Source of the DNA: Acidimicrobiia bacterium
Lineage (GTDB): Bacteria > Actinomycetota > Acidimicrobiia > IMCC26256 > JAGNEX01
Direction of reading: 5' to 3'
NCBI GenBank assembly: GCA_020637365.1
Contig: JACJWE010000001.1
Location: forward strand, 434,001-498,000
Length of the DNA: 64,000 nt
A model generated the notes under the pieces. That model was not told the origin of the DNA. It saw only the letters and a list, made by a program, of their open reading frames with translations, and searched no databases. Shown here piece after piece: positions 26,724-35,195 of the stretch. Position 1 is the first letter of the stretch, and every line of letters begins with the position of its first letter. The position numbers and the translations under genes are program-made.

Positions 26724-27258
26724 CCGTTCTGCGGTGTCGCTGAGTCCGCCGAACCGCCGTTACCGACAGACGGGGTTCAACACCGCTGGCCTGTTCGGTC
26801 GATGCCTGTTCGGTCGATACCTGTGCCGATGTCCCCACCCTCGATGCGTCCGTCGTTGGAAGCTCGGCGGGAAGGGGAGCATCGGCTGGGTGCTCAGGCC
26901 GTGCGGCCGCCGTCTGTGCGGCTGGCGGTTGTGCGGCTGGCGACTGTGGCGATGCGGCGGCGATGTCGGAGCTGTTAGCCGAGGGCAGAACGGCCGGGGG
27001 TACAAGGGTCTCAGGCGCTGGCTCGGCGGACGGCGGATCTGGCGCGAACGCCGCTGCGGGGACCGTCTCGACCGAAGTCAGGTCAATGCTCTGAGCGTCA
27101 CTGCCACCGTGGTCAAAGGTATCGGTTGTTGGATCGTCGTTGAATTCGGTCACCAGATCGGGGGTATCGCGGCGTTTCTTGGTATCGAAAAGGCCGTACA
27201 AGATCAGGATGATTCCGACAGGTATTCCGATGATCAATACGAGGGTCGACGGTTCCAT
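26720..27258 (-). CDS. Small single-span membrane protein, Pro/Ala-rich, coupled to the dynamins
   Basis: ATG 27258 gives MEPSTLVLIIGIPVGIILIL, an N-terminal membrane helix, then YGLFDTKKRRDTPD and a long Pro/Ala/Ser-rich cytoplasmic or disordered tail. The printed frame runs past into the dynamin. Adding one G at the run at about 26763-26764 restores the ending SGNGGSADSATPQNG with a TGA (26720-26722) that overlaps the dynamin GTG. About 179 residues. A membrane tether or adaptor for the GTPases is a reasonable guess from the coupling; no family recognised. Confidence 0.6.
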
Positions 27259-27493
27259 CCTGGTCCTTCGCTCTCCGTCGCCCGGCTGCCAGCAGGTGCG
27301 GCGGCGACTCGTCATGTCTGTCGTTCGGCAGTGGAAGATACCCCGGAGGACCCACATTTACCATGTCGATAAATCGGGTACAGCCAGCGTTGTGGCGAAC
27401 GAGTTACACGCGGTGCGTTGGCTCGACGCGGTCGCGCCCCGGCATCCCGCACGCGTGTGCGGGTGTGAAGGTTGCTTGCGCTGTCGGTGAGGA

Positions 27494-27928
27494 CTAGTAG
27501 GGACGGGCGGGTGTCGTGCCGCTGGATGTGTCCTGGCGTTCAGAGGTATCCGACGGCCGGGCGGTACGGGGACCATGTTCGGGAGAGCTGGCACCGTCGG
27601 GAGCGGTTGCTTCGCGTGCGAGAGGATCGATACTGCCGATACCTACGTCGTGAATCGGAACCTCTGAGCTCAGAGACCAACCGTCGACCTGTGATGTCGA
27701 CGGTGTTGCCCACGCTCCACGATCGCGCAGACGAGCGACCATCGACTCAGCTTCCGAGCACGTCAACAGATCCAGATAGCCGTCGCGGGCGACCGAGGCG
27801 ATCCGGTCGTCCCAGGACCATCCCAACTGCGCGAAGAACGCCGACGGCCGGTCGCAGAACAACGCGCGAGCGCCCGGTGCTTCCAACGCTCGGTTGATGC
27901 GATACTGAATGGTTGCCGGTACCGGCAT
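27494..27928 (-). CDS. Small protein with an IniB-like N-terminal segment
   Basis: A 144-residue protein. The N-terminal part (INRALEAPGARALFCDRPSA then FFAQLGWSWDD) follows the pattern of the IniB N-terminal domain, where a helix is followed by 'F..DP..FLA..G'. The rest is Asp/Ser/Pro-rich and probably disordered. Similarity is only at motif level, but the position in front of two dynamin genes is where iniB lies in iniBAC. It is first in the minus-strand series, 235 bases before the membrane protein gene, and lies behind a 32-base palindrome. ATG 27928 follows GGAGCACC, a usable ribosome site. Confidence 0.5.
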   Translation of the reverse strand: MPVPATIQYRINRALEAPGARALFCDRPSAFFAQLGWSWDDRIASVARDGYLDLLTCSEAESMVARLRDRGAWATPSTSQVDGWSLSSEVPIHDVGIGSIDPLAREATAPDGASSPEHGPRTARPSDTSERQDTSSGTTPARPY

Positions 27929-27957
27929 CGGTGCTCCTTATCGGGTGGTTCAACACA

Positions 27958-27989
27958 GGTTTGGGGTCGACCTTGGTCGACCCCAAACC
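27958..27989. promoter_or_regulatory. Perfect 15+15 bp palindrome with 2-base spacer
   Basis: GGTTTGGGGTCGACC is followed by TT and its exact reverse complement, ending 30 bases upstream of the IniB-like start codon. A two-base loop is too tight for an efficient terminator, and there is no gene for it to terminate. An operator for a dimeric regulator, or a 5' leader structure of the minus-strand transcript, is more likely. Confidence 0.6.
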
Positions 27990-28041
27990 CTTGTTTCCCG
28001 CCGCAATACGATCGGCTCGAAGGGTTTGGTGCCTATGGCGG

Positions 28042-28066
28042 GCCGCCCGGGAAAACGCCGGGCGGC
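28042..28066. promoter_or_regulatory. Inverted repeat GCCGCCCGG-N7-CCGGGCGGC
   Basis: A 9-bp perfect stem with a seven-base A-rich loop, 52 bases from the larger palindrome in the same divergent region. No T-run on either side. It could be an operator or an RNA hairpin in a leader. Confidence 0.45.
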
Positions 28067-28336
28067 ACAACCATCCTCCTCGATGGCGGGCCGGTGCCAC
28101 CGGGTTGGTCGGGACCACGATCTCGCTTCGTGATTCCGCACACGGCACCCCAGAGCCAGTCATCTCAAGATATGCGCCCCCGTCCCGGTTCCGCATCGGG
28201 GAATTCCCCTATTCTTGTGGCGGGTGGTCGTCGTGGAGTCTGTGTGGCTCTTCGGCAGTGGCGTTGCGGAACGCCACCAGCGCGGGACGGCATGCGGGTG
28301 AACGACACTGGGCGTGCCGGGGTAGATGAGGTCTGA

Positions 28337-30256
28337 ATGCAGTACGCACTCGGGGTCGATTTGGGCACGACCTATTCGAGCGCGGCCGTCGTCCGAAGCG
28401 GCCGCGACGAAGTGGTATCGCTCAGCGCGCGGCGATGTGCTGCCGACGGTCGTGGCTGTGCGCCAAGATGGCTCGGTCTTGGTGGGCGAGAGTGCGCAAC
28501 GTCGCGCCTACGAAGAACCTGAACGTGTCACCCGCGAGTTCAAGCGCCGTATCGGTGATGACGTCCCTATCGTCTTGGACGGTGCTCAGTACATGCCAGA
28601 GACGCTTCTTGGCATGGTCTTGGCGCACATCATCGAGACGGTCACGATTCAAGAAGGTGGACCGCCCACAGCACTCGCCGTCTGCCATCCAGCGAAATGG
28701 GGGCCGTTGCGTACCGAGCGGTTGCGCGGTGCGATCCGCAACGTGCATCGCGGGCCATTTCATCTGGTGAGCGAACCGCACGCCGCTGCGGTGCACTACG
28801 CAAGCCGGGAACGAGTTCCAGCGGGAGCCAACGTCGCGGTCTATGACCTCGGTGGCGGAACCTTTGATGCCGCCGTGCTGCGCCGGACAGCGGATGGCTT
28901 TATCACCTTGGGTAATCCGCGCGGCATCGATGCCCTAGGGCGGCATCGATTTTGACGATGCAGTCCTCGGTCACGCTCTGGACTCCCTCGGTCCGAGCCT
29001 CGAGGAACTGAATCTCGACCAGCCCGCCGTCGCTGCCTCGCTGTTGAGATTGCGTCGCGAATGCACCGAAGCGAAGGAAGCGCTTTCAACCGATACCGAT
29101 ACTGCGATTCCTGTGATGCTGCCGAACATCTCGACACGACTTCGGCTGACCCGCCGAGCTTGAAGACATGATTCGGGATCGTCTTGACGAAACGGTTGCG
29201 ACCACACGCGAAGCGGTGCATTCAGCAGGGCTGGATGTCGACGAGATCGATCGTGTGCTGTTGGTCGGCGGAAGCTCACGAATTCCCATGGCAGCTGAAC
29301 TGGTGTCGCGCGCCCTAGGGCGCCCCGTAGCGCTCGACGCCCACCCAAAGGAAGCGACTGCGCGGGGCGCATCACTTCTCGCGGCGGTCAGTGTCGGTAT
29401 GGAACTCGACGTCAAACTCGCGGCGGATCTGCCCGACGTCTCCGAAGGAGCGCAGAGCACGAGCGACTCCTGGCAGGGCACCCTGCGAGCTACCGGGCGG
29501 ACACGCCGTTCCGCCTCCCTCGGCGATACCGAAACCGTCGATGAAATCGGACCGCTCGCTGCAGACATATCTGAGGCCGAGGCCGTTGGGCATGCCGACG
29601 TCGCTGGCGAAGTCGCCGAGGCGCAGCCCGAAGACGTCGCGGTCGGCGCGACCACTCGGCTGCGAAGCGCACGCGACTTGAGCCCGACATCGCCGTTGAT
29701 GCGCCGAGACTGGGACGGTCCCACCCTGTGGCGCCAAGGCTCAGCATCGGGGCACTCGACGGCTGATCCTTCGATGGTCGAGGCACCGTCGATGGAGTCA
29801 TCCAGAGCCCGTCTCAAGTCCGCCATCCCATCAGCCCGCAAGACGCACGGCCTAGGGCAAGACGGTTCAGCTGGCGAGATCGCTGAGGGCCTTTCGAGTT
29901 CACATGAGACGATCGATATTCGGCATCACGCCGTAGAGGCACCCGGTATCGAACGAGACGTTCATGGCGGCGACACCGCGGTACCGGCTCCGGCCCACGC
30001 CCGGACGCTGCATGCGGCCCGGACCCGGGGTCGTGCTCCAAGTGTCAGCGACGACGATCTCGCCGGAGACGACCACGGGCGGAGAGAGGGCACCCTTGTC
30101 ATCGCTGCAGCCCACGACGATGATGTCGAGCCCTCGCACACCCCCGAAACTGGGGATGCAGAACCGCTTCAGACCTCGCCATATCTGGCGCTGGGGCTGA
30201 GCCTGATCGGCTGTTCGGTGGCAGCGTGGGTGTTTCTCGGTCAACTCGGCTACTGA
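28337..30256 (+). CDS. Hsp70/DnaK-like ATPase with C-terminal membrane anchor (three frame changes)
   Basis: ATG 28337 reads MQYALGVDLGTTYSSAAVV (phosphate-1 loop). After a frame change near 28428 it continues GDVLPTVVAVRQDGSVLVGE through VYDLGGGTFDAAVL (phosphate-2). After a second change near 28935 it reads GGIDFDDAVLGHALDSLG; after a third near 29145, LEDMIRDRLDETVATTREAV then RVLLVGGSSRIPMAAELVSR (adenosine motif). No peptide-binding domain follows. Instead there are about 280 low-complexity residues and a C-terminal hydrophobic helix (LALGLSLIGCSVAAWVFLGQ). Joined length is about 640 residues. An Hsp70 with this layout would sit on the membrane facing the cytoplasm. It is divergent from the IniB-like/dynamin genes, a neighbourhood I associate with actinobacterial ini-type clusters. 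Confidence 0.8.
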
Positions 30257-30339
30257 CACCTCTCGGTGCGGTCCGACCTCGCACACCACGTCATCGGCCG
30301 ACCGCAGCGGGTTCTCTGACGAGGACACGAGGTCCGACC

Positions 30340-31245
30340 TTATGGGCCGACGCTCTTGGCCCAGTCCGCGATCGCCGCGCCGAATCGATCGGGGTCCTCG
30401 AAGGGACCGAAATGCCCGACCCCGTCGTATCCAACGCCTTGAGCCATCGGTGATCGTTGAGCGAGGAGCGCTGCCTGTTCGGGATTGATCGTGTTGCTGA
30501 GCGCTCCCCCCAAGATCATCGTCGGAACGGTCAAGTCCGCCAGCGCATGCCAGGCGTCAGAATCCGGATATGGACGGTACACCGCTGATTCATGTTCGGG
30601 TTGGCATTTCAGCTCAACGGTTCCATCGTCTCGATCGGCAAAGCCGTACTCGACATACGCCGCCAACGCCCGCCGGTCGAGCGCTCCCAGAGGTGGTTTG
30701 CCCGCGTAGTTGTCGAGGGCTTGTGCACGGTTGTCGAATGTGGAACGCCGCCGCCGTGCCGCCTCGCTCATGGGATTGCCCTGGGTAGCGTGAGCCTCTC
30801 GGTCGAAATCGTCGGGGGGTGGCGGCATGATGATCGGCTCCCACAACCAGAGCGCTCGGAAGGTCCCCGGTCGACGATTCTCGACACGGATGAGCGACGC
30901 TCCGCCTTTGGAGATGCCCACCCCGAGCAACTCGCCCGGCGGCAGTGCGAGCCAGTCGACGACCGCGACCGCATCATCGGCGAAGCCTTGCCAGGTGATG
31001 CCAGCGGGGTCGCCGTGCCATGCGCTGTCGCCGTGGGCACGGAAGTCAAAGCTCCACACAGCAAACCCGTGCGCTACCAGATATTCAGCGACCGGCCGCC
31101 AGGCCACGCCATGAAAACCGGTGGGATGGGCGAGCAATACAGCGCGGCCTTCACGGGCGCACAGGGTCGGGTCGAGAGCGGGGTCGTGCCAGATCTGCAC
31201 GGCGATCGGCACGTCTCGGGTCGGGATGGTTTCGATCCGATACAT
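30340..31245 (-). CDS. Alpha/beta-hydrolase fold protein
   Basis: A 301-residue protein (ATG 31245, MYRIETIPTRDV; longer starts would overlap the next gene's promoter). The fold shows HPTGFHGVAWRPVAEYLVAH (strand 3 and oxyanion region), SFDFRAHGDS, nucleophile elbow GVGISKGGAS (Ser in G-x-S-x-G-like context) and a late histidine in GYDGVGHFGPF. Substrate unknown. Divergent from the glycosyltransferase gene. Convergent with the Hsp70 gene, 83 bases apart. Confidence 0.8.
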   Translation of the reverse strand: MYRIETIPTRDVPIAVQIWHDPALDPTLCAREGRAVLLAHPTGFHGVAWRPVAEYLVAHGFAVWSFDFRAHGDSAWHGDPAGITWQGFADDAVAVVDWLALPPGELLGVGISKGGASLIRVENRRPGTFRALWLWEPIIMPPPPDDFDREAHATQGNPMSEAARRRRSTFDNRAQALDNYAGKPPLGALDRRALAAYVEYGFADRDDGTVELKCQPEHESAVYRPYPDSDAWHALADLTVPTMILGGALSNTINPEQAALLAQRSPMAQGVGYDGVGHFGPFEDPDRFGAAIADWAKSVGP

Positions 31246-31336
31246 GCTCCCAGTCTGGACCAGCACCGTCGGTCGATCCGACACCGGCCGAACCGTACCG
31301 CCAAGTAGCTTTCTAGCAATTAGCCTTGTGGCCGCC

Positions 31337-32713
31337 ATGGCAACCAGAACGCAAACAGAACAAAAACGCCGCGAGATCGAAGCGAAATATGACGATCCGC
31401 GCCGCGCATTGATCGACCCTGACTATCCGTTGCGGATAGCGCTGCTCGTCTATCGAGGCAACCCGCATTCAGGCGGCCAGGGCGTCTACATCCGTCACCT
31501 CTCGCGAGAACTGACCGAGCTCGGTCATGAGGTCACGGTCTTTTCGGGTCCTCCGTATCCGCATCTAGACGCTGGGGTGGCGATGGTGCCGGTCCCGAGT
31601 CTGGAGCTCTACCGCAATCCCGACGCGTTCCGTGTACCAGCGCTTTCGGAGTTTGGCGATTTGGTGGACCTGGCCGAGTTCGGCGTGATGTGTACCGCTG
31701 GATTCCCCGAACCAGCGTCGTATTCGTGGCGTCTGCGCGCCGAGCTCGCACCTCAGCGCGACGAATTCGACATCGTCCACGACAATCAGTGTTTGGGTCC
31801 GGGAATCCTCAAGCTCAACCGAGAAGGCTTTCCGCTCATCACGACGATCCATCACCCGATCACGGTCGATCGGGACCTCGACCTCGCTCATGCTGGGTCG
31901 TTGCGTCGATCGCTGACATTGCGTCGCTGGTACGGCTTTTTGCGCAGTCAGATTCGGGTCGCTCGCCGAGTGCCATACATCATCACCGTCTCCGAATCGT
32001 CGCGACGCGATATCAGCGCAGATATGGCGATCCCCGCCGAACGTATGCGCATCGTGCCGGTCGGCGTCGATGAACGGGTGTTTGGTCCACGTCCCGATGT
32101 GGCACGGGTTCCCGGTCGGATCATGACGACCGCTAGCGCTGATGTGCCCATGAAAGGTGTGCGCCCGCTCCTCGAGGCGATCGCAAAGGTCCGGACCGAA
32201 CGCGACGTTGAACTCGTCGTCATCGGTCGTGCCCGCGAGATAGCCAAGCGATCTATCGCGGAATTGGACCTCGCCGACTGCGTCCGTTTTGAAACCGGAA
32301 TTTCGGACGAGGAACTCATCAGACTGTATGCCGAAGCAGAGGTAGCGGTCGTTCCCTCGCTGTATGAGGGATTTTCACTTCCTGCAGCCGAAGCCATGGC
32401 ATGTGGCGTACCGCTGGTCGCCACCACCGGAGGTGCCATCCCCGAGGTTGTGGGGACGAGCGGCGAGACCGGTGTACTCGTCGAGCCCGGAAATCCCGAC
32501 GCTCTCGCGCAGGGAATCCTCCAGGTGCTCAACGACCGCGAGTTCGCCGCCACGATCGGCGCCGCAGGCCGTGAACGCGTCCTCAGCCGATTCACGTGGC
32601 GTGCGTGCGCAGAGGGCACCGCCGCTGAATATCGTCGTTATCTCGCCTCCCACTTCAACCTGACGTCAAAAGTCTCGTCTGAACCACGTTCTCTTCCGAC
32701 CGGTCGGCCGTGA
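31337..32713 (+). CDS. GT-B glycosyltransferase family 4
   Basis: A 458-residue glycosyltransferase starting at ATG 31337. The N-terminal Rossmann half begins PLRIALLVYRGNPHSGGQGV (glycine-rich loop), then VHDNQCLGPGILKLNREGFP and TTIHHPITVDRDLDL. The donor half has VPVGVDERVFGP, the E-x7-E motif in EGFSLPAAEAMACGVPLV, and GETGVLVEPGNPDALAQGI. GT4 enzymes of this sort transfer sugars from nucleotide or lipid donors. It heads a three-gene plus-strand set with a methyltransferase and a prenyltransferase-like gene, suggesting assembly of a glycolipid or isoprenoid. Confidence 0.9.
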   Translation: MATRTQTEQKRREIEAKYDDPRRALIDPDYPLRIALLVYRGNPHSGGQGVYIRHLSRELTELGHEVTVFSGPPYPHLDAGVAMVPVPSLELYRNPDAFRVPALSEFGDLVDLAEFGVMCTAGFPEPASYSWRLRAELAPQRDEFDIVHDNQCLGPGILKLNREGFPLITTIHHPITVDRDLDLAHAGSLRRSLTLRRWYGFLRSQIRVARRVPYIITVSESSRRDISADMAIPAERMRIVPVGVDERVFGPRPDVARVPGRIMTTASADVPMKGVRPLLEAIAKVRTERDVELVVIGRAREIAKRSIAELDLADCVRFETGISDEELIRLYAEAEVAVVPSLYEGFSLPAAEAMACGVPLVATTGGAIPEVVGTSGETGVLVEPGNPDALAQGILQVLNDREFAATIGAAGRERVLSRFTWRACAEGTAAEYRRYLASHFNLTSKVSSEPRSLPTGRP

Positions 32714-32810
32714 CGGCACAACGGTCGGTCGACCCATCCCAACAGGCCATGGCGATCGTCGGTGGAGTCCGGCGGGCGCATCGAGCGGGACCCAACAGGA
32801 AGCCGCGCAC

Positions 32811-33650
32811 ATGTTGACAGTGGATTTTGAGCGTCTCGGGGTCCAGCCGGGGGACAAGCTGCTCGATATCGGGGCGGGTCGAGGACGGCACGCGTTTGAG
32901 GCCGCTCGGCTCGGGGCTCAGGTCGTCGCGGCAGACCTCGATCACGCCGACCTCGTCGCGACACAAGATACGGTCGCAGCGATGGTGCTCGAAGACGAGC
33001 CATTGCCCGAGGCCTGGGGTTTCATGGCCGCGCAGACAAACGCCTTGGCCCTGCCCTTCCCAGACGACAGCCTCGACCGGGTGATCGCAAGCGAAATCAT
33101 GGAGCACATACCCGACGATGCTGGTGCGATGGCTGAGCTATTCCGGGTCGTGCGACCGGGTGGAACGGTAGCGGTCACGGTGCCGCGTTGGCTCCCCGAA
33201 AAGGTGTGTTGGTGGCTGAGCGAGGAATATCACGCGCAGATCGGCGGTCACATCCGGATCTATTCCGAATCAGAGCTGCACGCCAAGATGCTGACCGCAG
33301 GCTTTGAAACCTTCGATTCTCACCACGCACACGGACTGCACAGCCCCTACTGGTGGCTCAAATGCGCCGTCGGGGTCAAAAACGAACAGGCGTGGCCGGT
33401 CCGGCAGTATCACCGACTTCTGGTCTGGGACATCATGAAGCATCCGTGGCCGACGCGGGCTGCGGAAGCGGTGCTGACACCGTTCATCGGGAAGAGTTAC
33501 GTCGCCTACTTTTTTAAGCCTGACGACACCGACGACGTCGAGGCAATCGCCAGCACGACCGCGGGCGAGGACCCGGTGCACAAGGGTGCAACTACCGCAG
33601 AATCAGCGGATAGGGGTTCCTCGCTCGAAGGCGCAGGCAGACGGCGATGA
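32811..33650 (+). CDS. Class I SAM-dependent methyltransferase
   Basis: A 279-residue protein from ATG 32811. Motif I is DKLLDIGAGRGRHAFEAARL, followed by a methyltransf_11-type core (NALALPFPDDSLDRVIASEI and FRVVRPGGTVAVTVPRWLPE). A C-terminal extension rich in Trp/His (HGLHSPYWWLKCAVG) may shape a hydrophobic substrate pocket. The last 45 residues are low-complexity. It lies 97 bases after the glycosyltransferase gene and upstream of the prenyltransferase-like gene, likely the same transcript. Confidence 0.85.
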   Translation: MLTVDFERLGVQPGDKLLDIGAGRGRHAFEAARLGAQVVAADLDHADLVATQDTVAAMVLEDEPLPEAWGFMAAQTNALALPFPDDSLDRVIASEIMEHIPDDAGAMAELFRVVRPGGTVAVTVPRWLPEKVCWWLSEEYHAQIGGHIRIYSESELHAKMLTAGFETFDSHHAHGLHSPYWWLKCAVGVKNEQAWPVRQYHRLLVWDIMKHPWPTRAAEAVLTPFIGKSYVAYFFKPDDTDDVEAIASTTAGEDPVHKGATTAESADRGSSLEGAGRRR

Positions 33651-33792
33651 ACGACGCTCGTGTCGACAACCCGAAGCGACACCGAGGCGGAGAAGTCATG
33701 CAGCACACATTTGGTAGCATCGCGGCCGGTGTACGTAGGTGCAGCAGCGACCGGGCTTCGGCGCTGACTGTCGTACCACAAGGGGGACTTCG

Positions 33793-34905
33793 GTGAACGA
33801 CCAACATCCCGCCGTGCCGCGCGCTTCGGACACGTCTGATCTGACCCTCGACCTGGTGACGCGGGTCGGTCGCATCATTACCCCTGAAGAAATCAAACGG
33901 ACCGGTGAAACGATCGCGATGATGCAGGACCCTCAAGGGTGGATCCCCTGGGCGGTTGGTTATCACCTCGATGCGTGGAATCACGTCGAGGCCGCAATTG
34001 GCTTGGCGCTGGCGGGTTTTGTGCCCGAGGCCGAGCGGGCCTACGAATGGCTCGCCGCGTCGCAGCGCGACGACGGGTCGTGGGCGACGAAGTACTACCG
34101 CGGTGAGGTCAGCGATCCAATGACTGACGCGAACCAAACCGCGTACGTCGCCGTTGGTGTGCTGCACCACTTCTTGCATACCGATGACCGCGGATTTCTC
34201 GAGTCGATGTGGCCGGTCGTCCAAGACGCCATCAACTGCGTCTGGCAAATGCAGAGGTCGGGTGGCGAGATTGCATGGGGTCGTGATCCCGATGGAACTT
34301 TGAAGGACAAAGGCCTCGTCACCGGGAACGCCTCGGTCTTTCAAAGTTTGCGATGTGGGGTAGCGATCGCCGAGGCCCTGGGCCTCGAACGCCCTGAATG
34401 GGAGTTGGCCGCCGGCCACCTGGCCTGGGCCATTCGCAATCGACCGCACGCCTTCCTCGACAAGTCCCGCTGGTCGATGGACTGGTACTACCCAGTGCTC
34501 ACCGGCGTGCTTCGTGGAGCGCCAGCCGTGCAGCGTATCGATGCGGGCTGGGACACATTTGTGATCGATGGATTGGGTTGCAAATGCGTGTCGGACCACC
34601 CCTGGATTACCGCCGCTGAGACCTGTGAGCTGATCATGTCGCTCGACGCGATCGGCCAGACAGACAAGGCCCTCGAACTCTTTGAGAACATCCAGTTTCT
34701 CCGAGACGAAGAAGGCGCCTATTTCGAAGGGGTTGTCGTTCCTGAATGGGTGCACTGGCCGGGACGTCAACCTGCTTGGACCGGAGCTGCGGTGATTCTG
34801 GCCGCCGACGTACTCGCTCACGAAAGTCTGACGAGCGGCCTGTTCCGCGGCGAAGGTCTGCCCGGGCTCGAATCGGTCGATTTTGAGCCGGACGACCAGC
34901 GCTAA
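33793..34905 (+). CDS. Prenyltransferase / terpene-cyclase-like alpha-alpha barrel protein
   Basis: A 370-residue protein from GTG 33793 behind AAGGGGGAC. It is built from helical-hairpin repeats with QxxDGSW-type signatures (LAASQRDDGSWATKYYRG; ITPEEIKRTGETIAMMQDPQ), as in squalene-cyclase/prenyltransferase and six-hairpin folds. The classic DxDD of class II cyclases is not obvious, so catalysis is uncertain. Other visible blocks are HLDAWNHVEAAIGLALAG, WSMDWYYPVLTGVLRGAPA and GWDTFVIDGLGCKCVSDHPW. Its partnership with a glycosyltransferase and a methyltransferase suggests lipid or glycan modification. Confidence 0.72.
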   Translation: MNDQHPAVPRASDTSDLTLDLVTRVGRIITPEEIKRTGETIAMMQDPQGWIPWAVGYHLDAWNHVEAAIGLALAGFVPEAERAYEWLAASQRDDGSWATKYYRGEVSDPMTDANQTAYVAVGVLHHFLHTDDRGFLESMWPVVQDAINCVWQMQRSGGEIAWGRDPDGTLKDKGLVTGNASVFQSLRCGVAIAEALGLERPEWELAAGHLAWAIRNRPHAFLDKSRWSMDWYYPVLTGVLRGAPAVQRIDAGWDTFVIDGLGCKCVSDHPWITAAETCELIMSLDAIGQTDKALELFENIQFLRDEEGAYFEGVVVPEWVHWPGRQPAWTGAAVILAADVLAHESLTSGLFRGEGLPGLESVDFEPDDQR

Positions 34906-34920
34906 ACAGGGGTGCGTCCG

Positions 34921-35193
34921 CTACTGGGTGAGCGGTCCAACGCCACGGAACACCCAAGTGCGGTCGACCTGGCGCACGAGGATCGCGTCGCCGGTAAAAG
35001 TACTGCCGGTCGAGGTCTGCAGTGACAAGCGATAAGCGCCCGGATCGAGCGGGTCGCGCACCAGTGTGGTCGCGACGAGCTCCCAATCGGGGTCCGTCGT
35101 TTCCGCTCGCACCACGATCGCCAGCGAGCCATCGACGTGCCATGTCGTCTCACCGATCGTCGCCTGAGTGACCGTATGTCGGTGATGTAACAC
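34921..35193 (-). CDS. Small beta-rich protein coupled to the DUF4011-like gene
   Basis: A 90-residue protein. I place the start at GTG 35193, two bases after the stop of the giant upstream gene; the longer frame overlaps that gene's coding region. Composition is beta-rich (TWHVDGSLAIVVRAETTDPD; LVATTLVRDPLDPGAYRLSL; AILVRQVDRTWVFRGVGPLT). No motif recognised. The two-base spacing implies co-translation with the DUF4011-like protein, so it may be a partner subunit. Confidence 0.5.
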   Translation of the reverse strand: MLHHRHTVTQATIGETTWHVDGSLAIVVRAETTDPDWELVATTLVRDPLDPGAYRLSLQTSTGSTFTGDAILVRQVDRTWVFRGVGPLTQ

Positions 35194-35195
35194 GA

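Larger units (their letters stand above)
27929..28336. promoter_or_regulatory. Divergent control region between the IniB-like gene and the Hsp70 gene
   Basis: About 410 bases separate two divergent starts and must hold promoters for both. It contains the two strong inverted repeats listed separately and no credible coding frame. As the hub of the block it is the most likely binding site for the IniR-like regulator. Confidence 0.55.
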
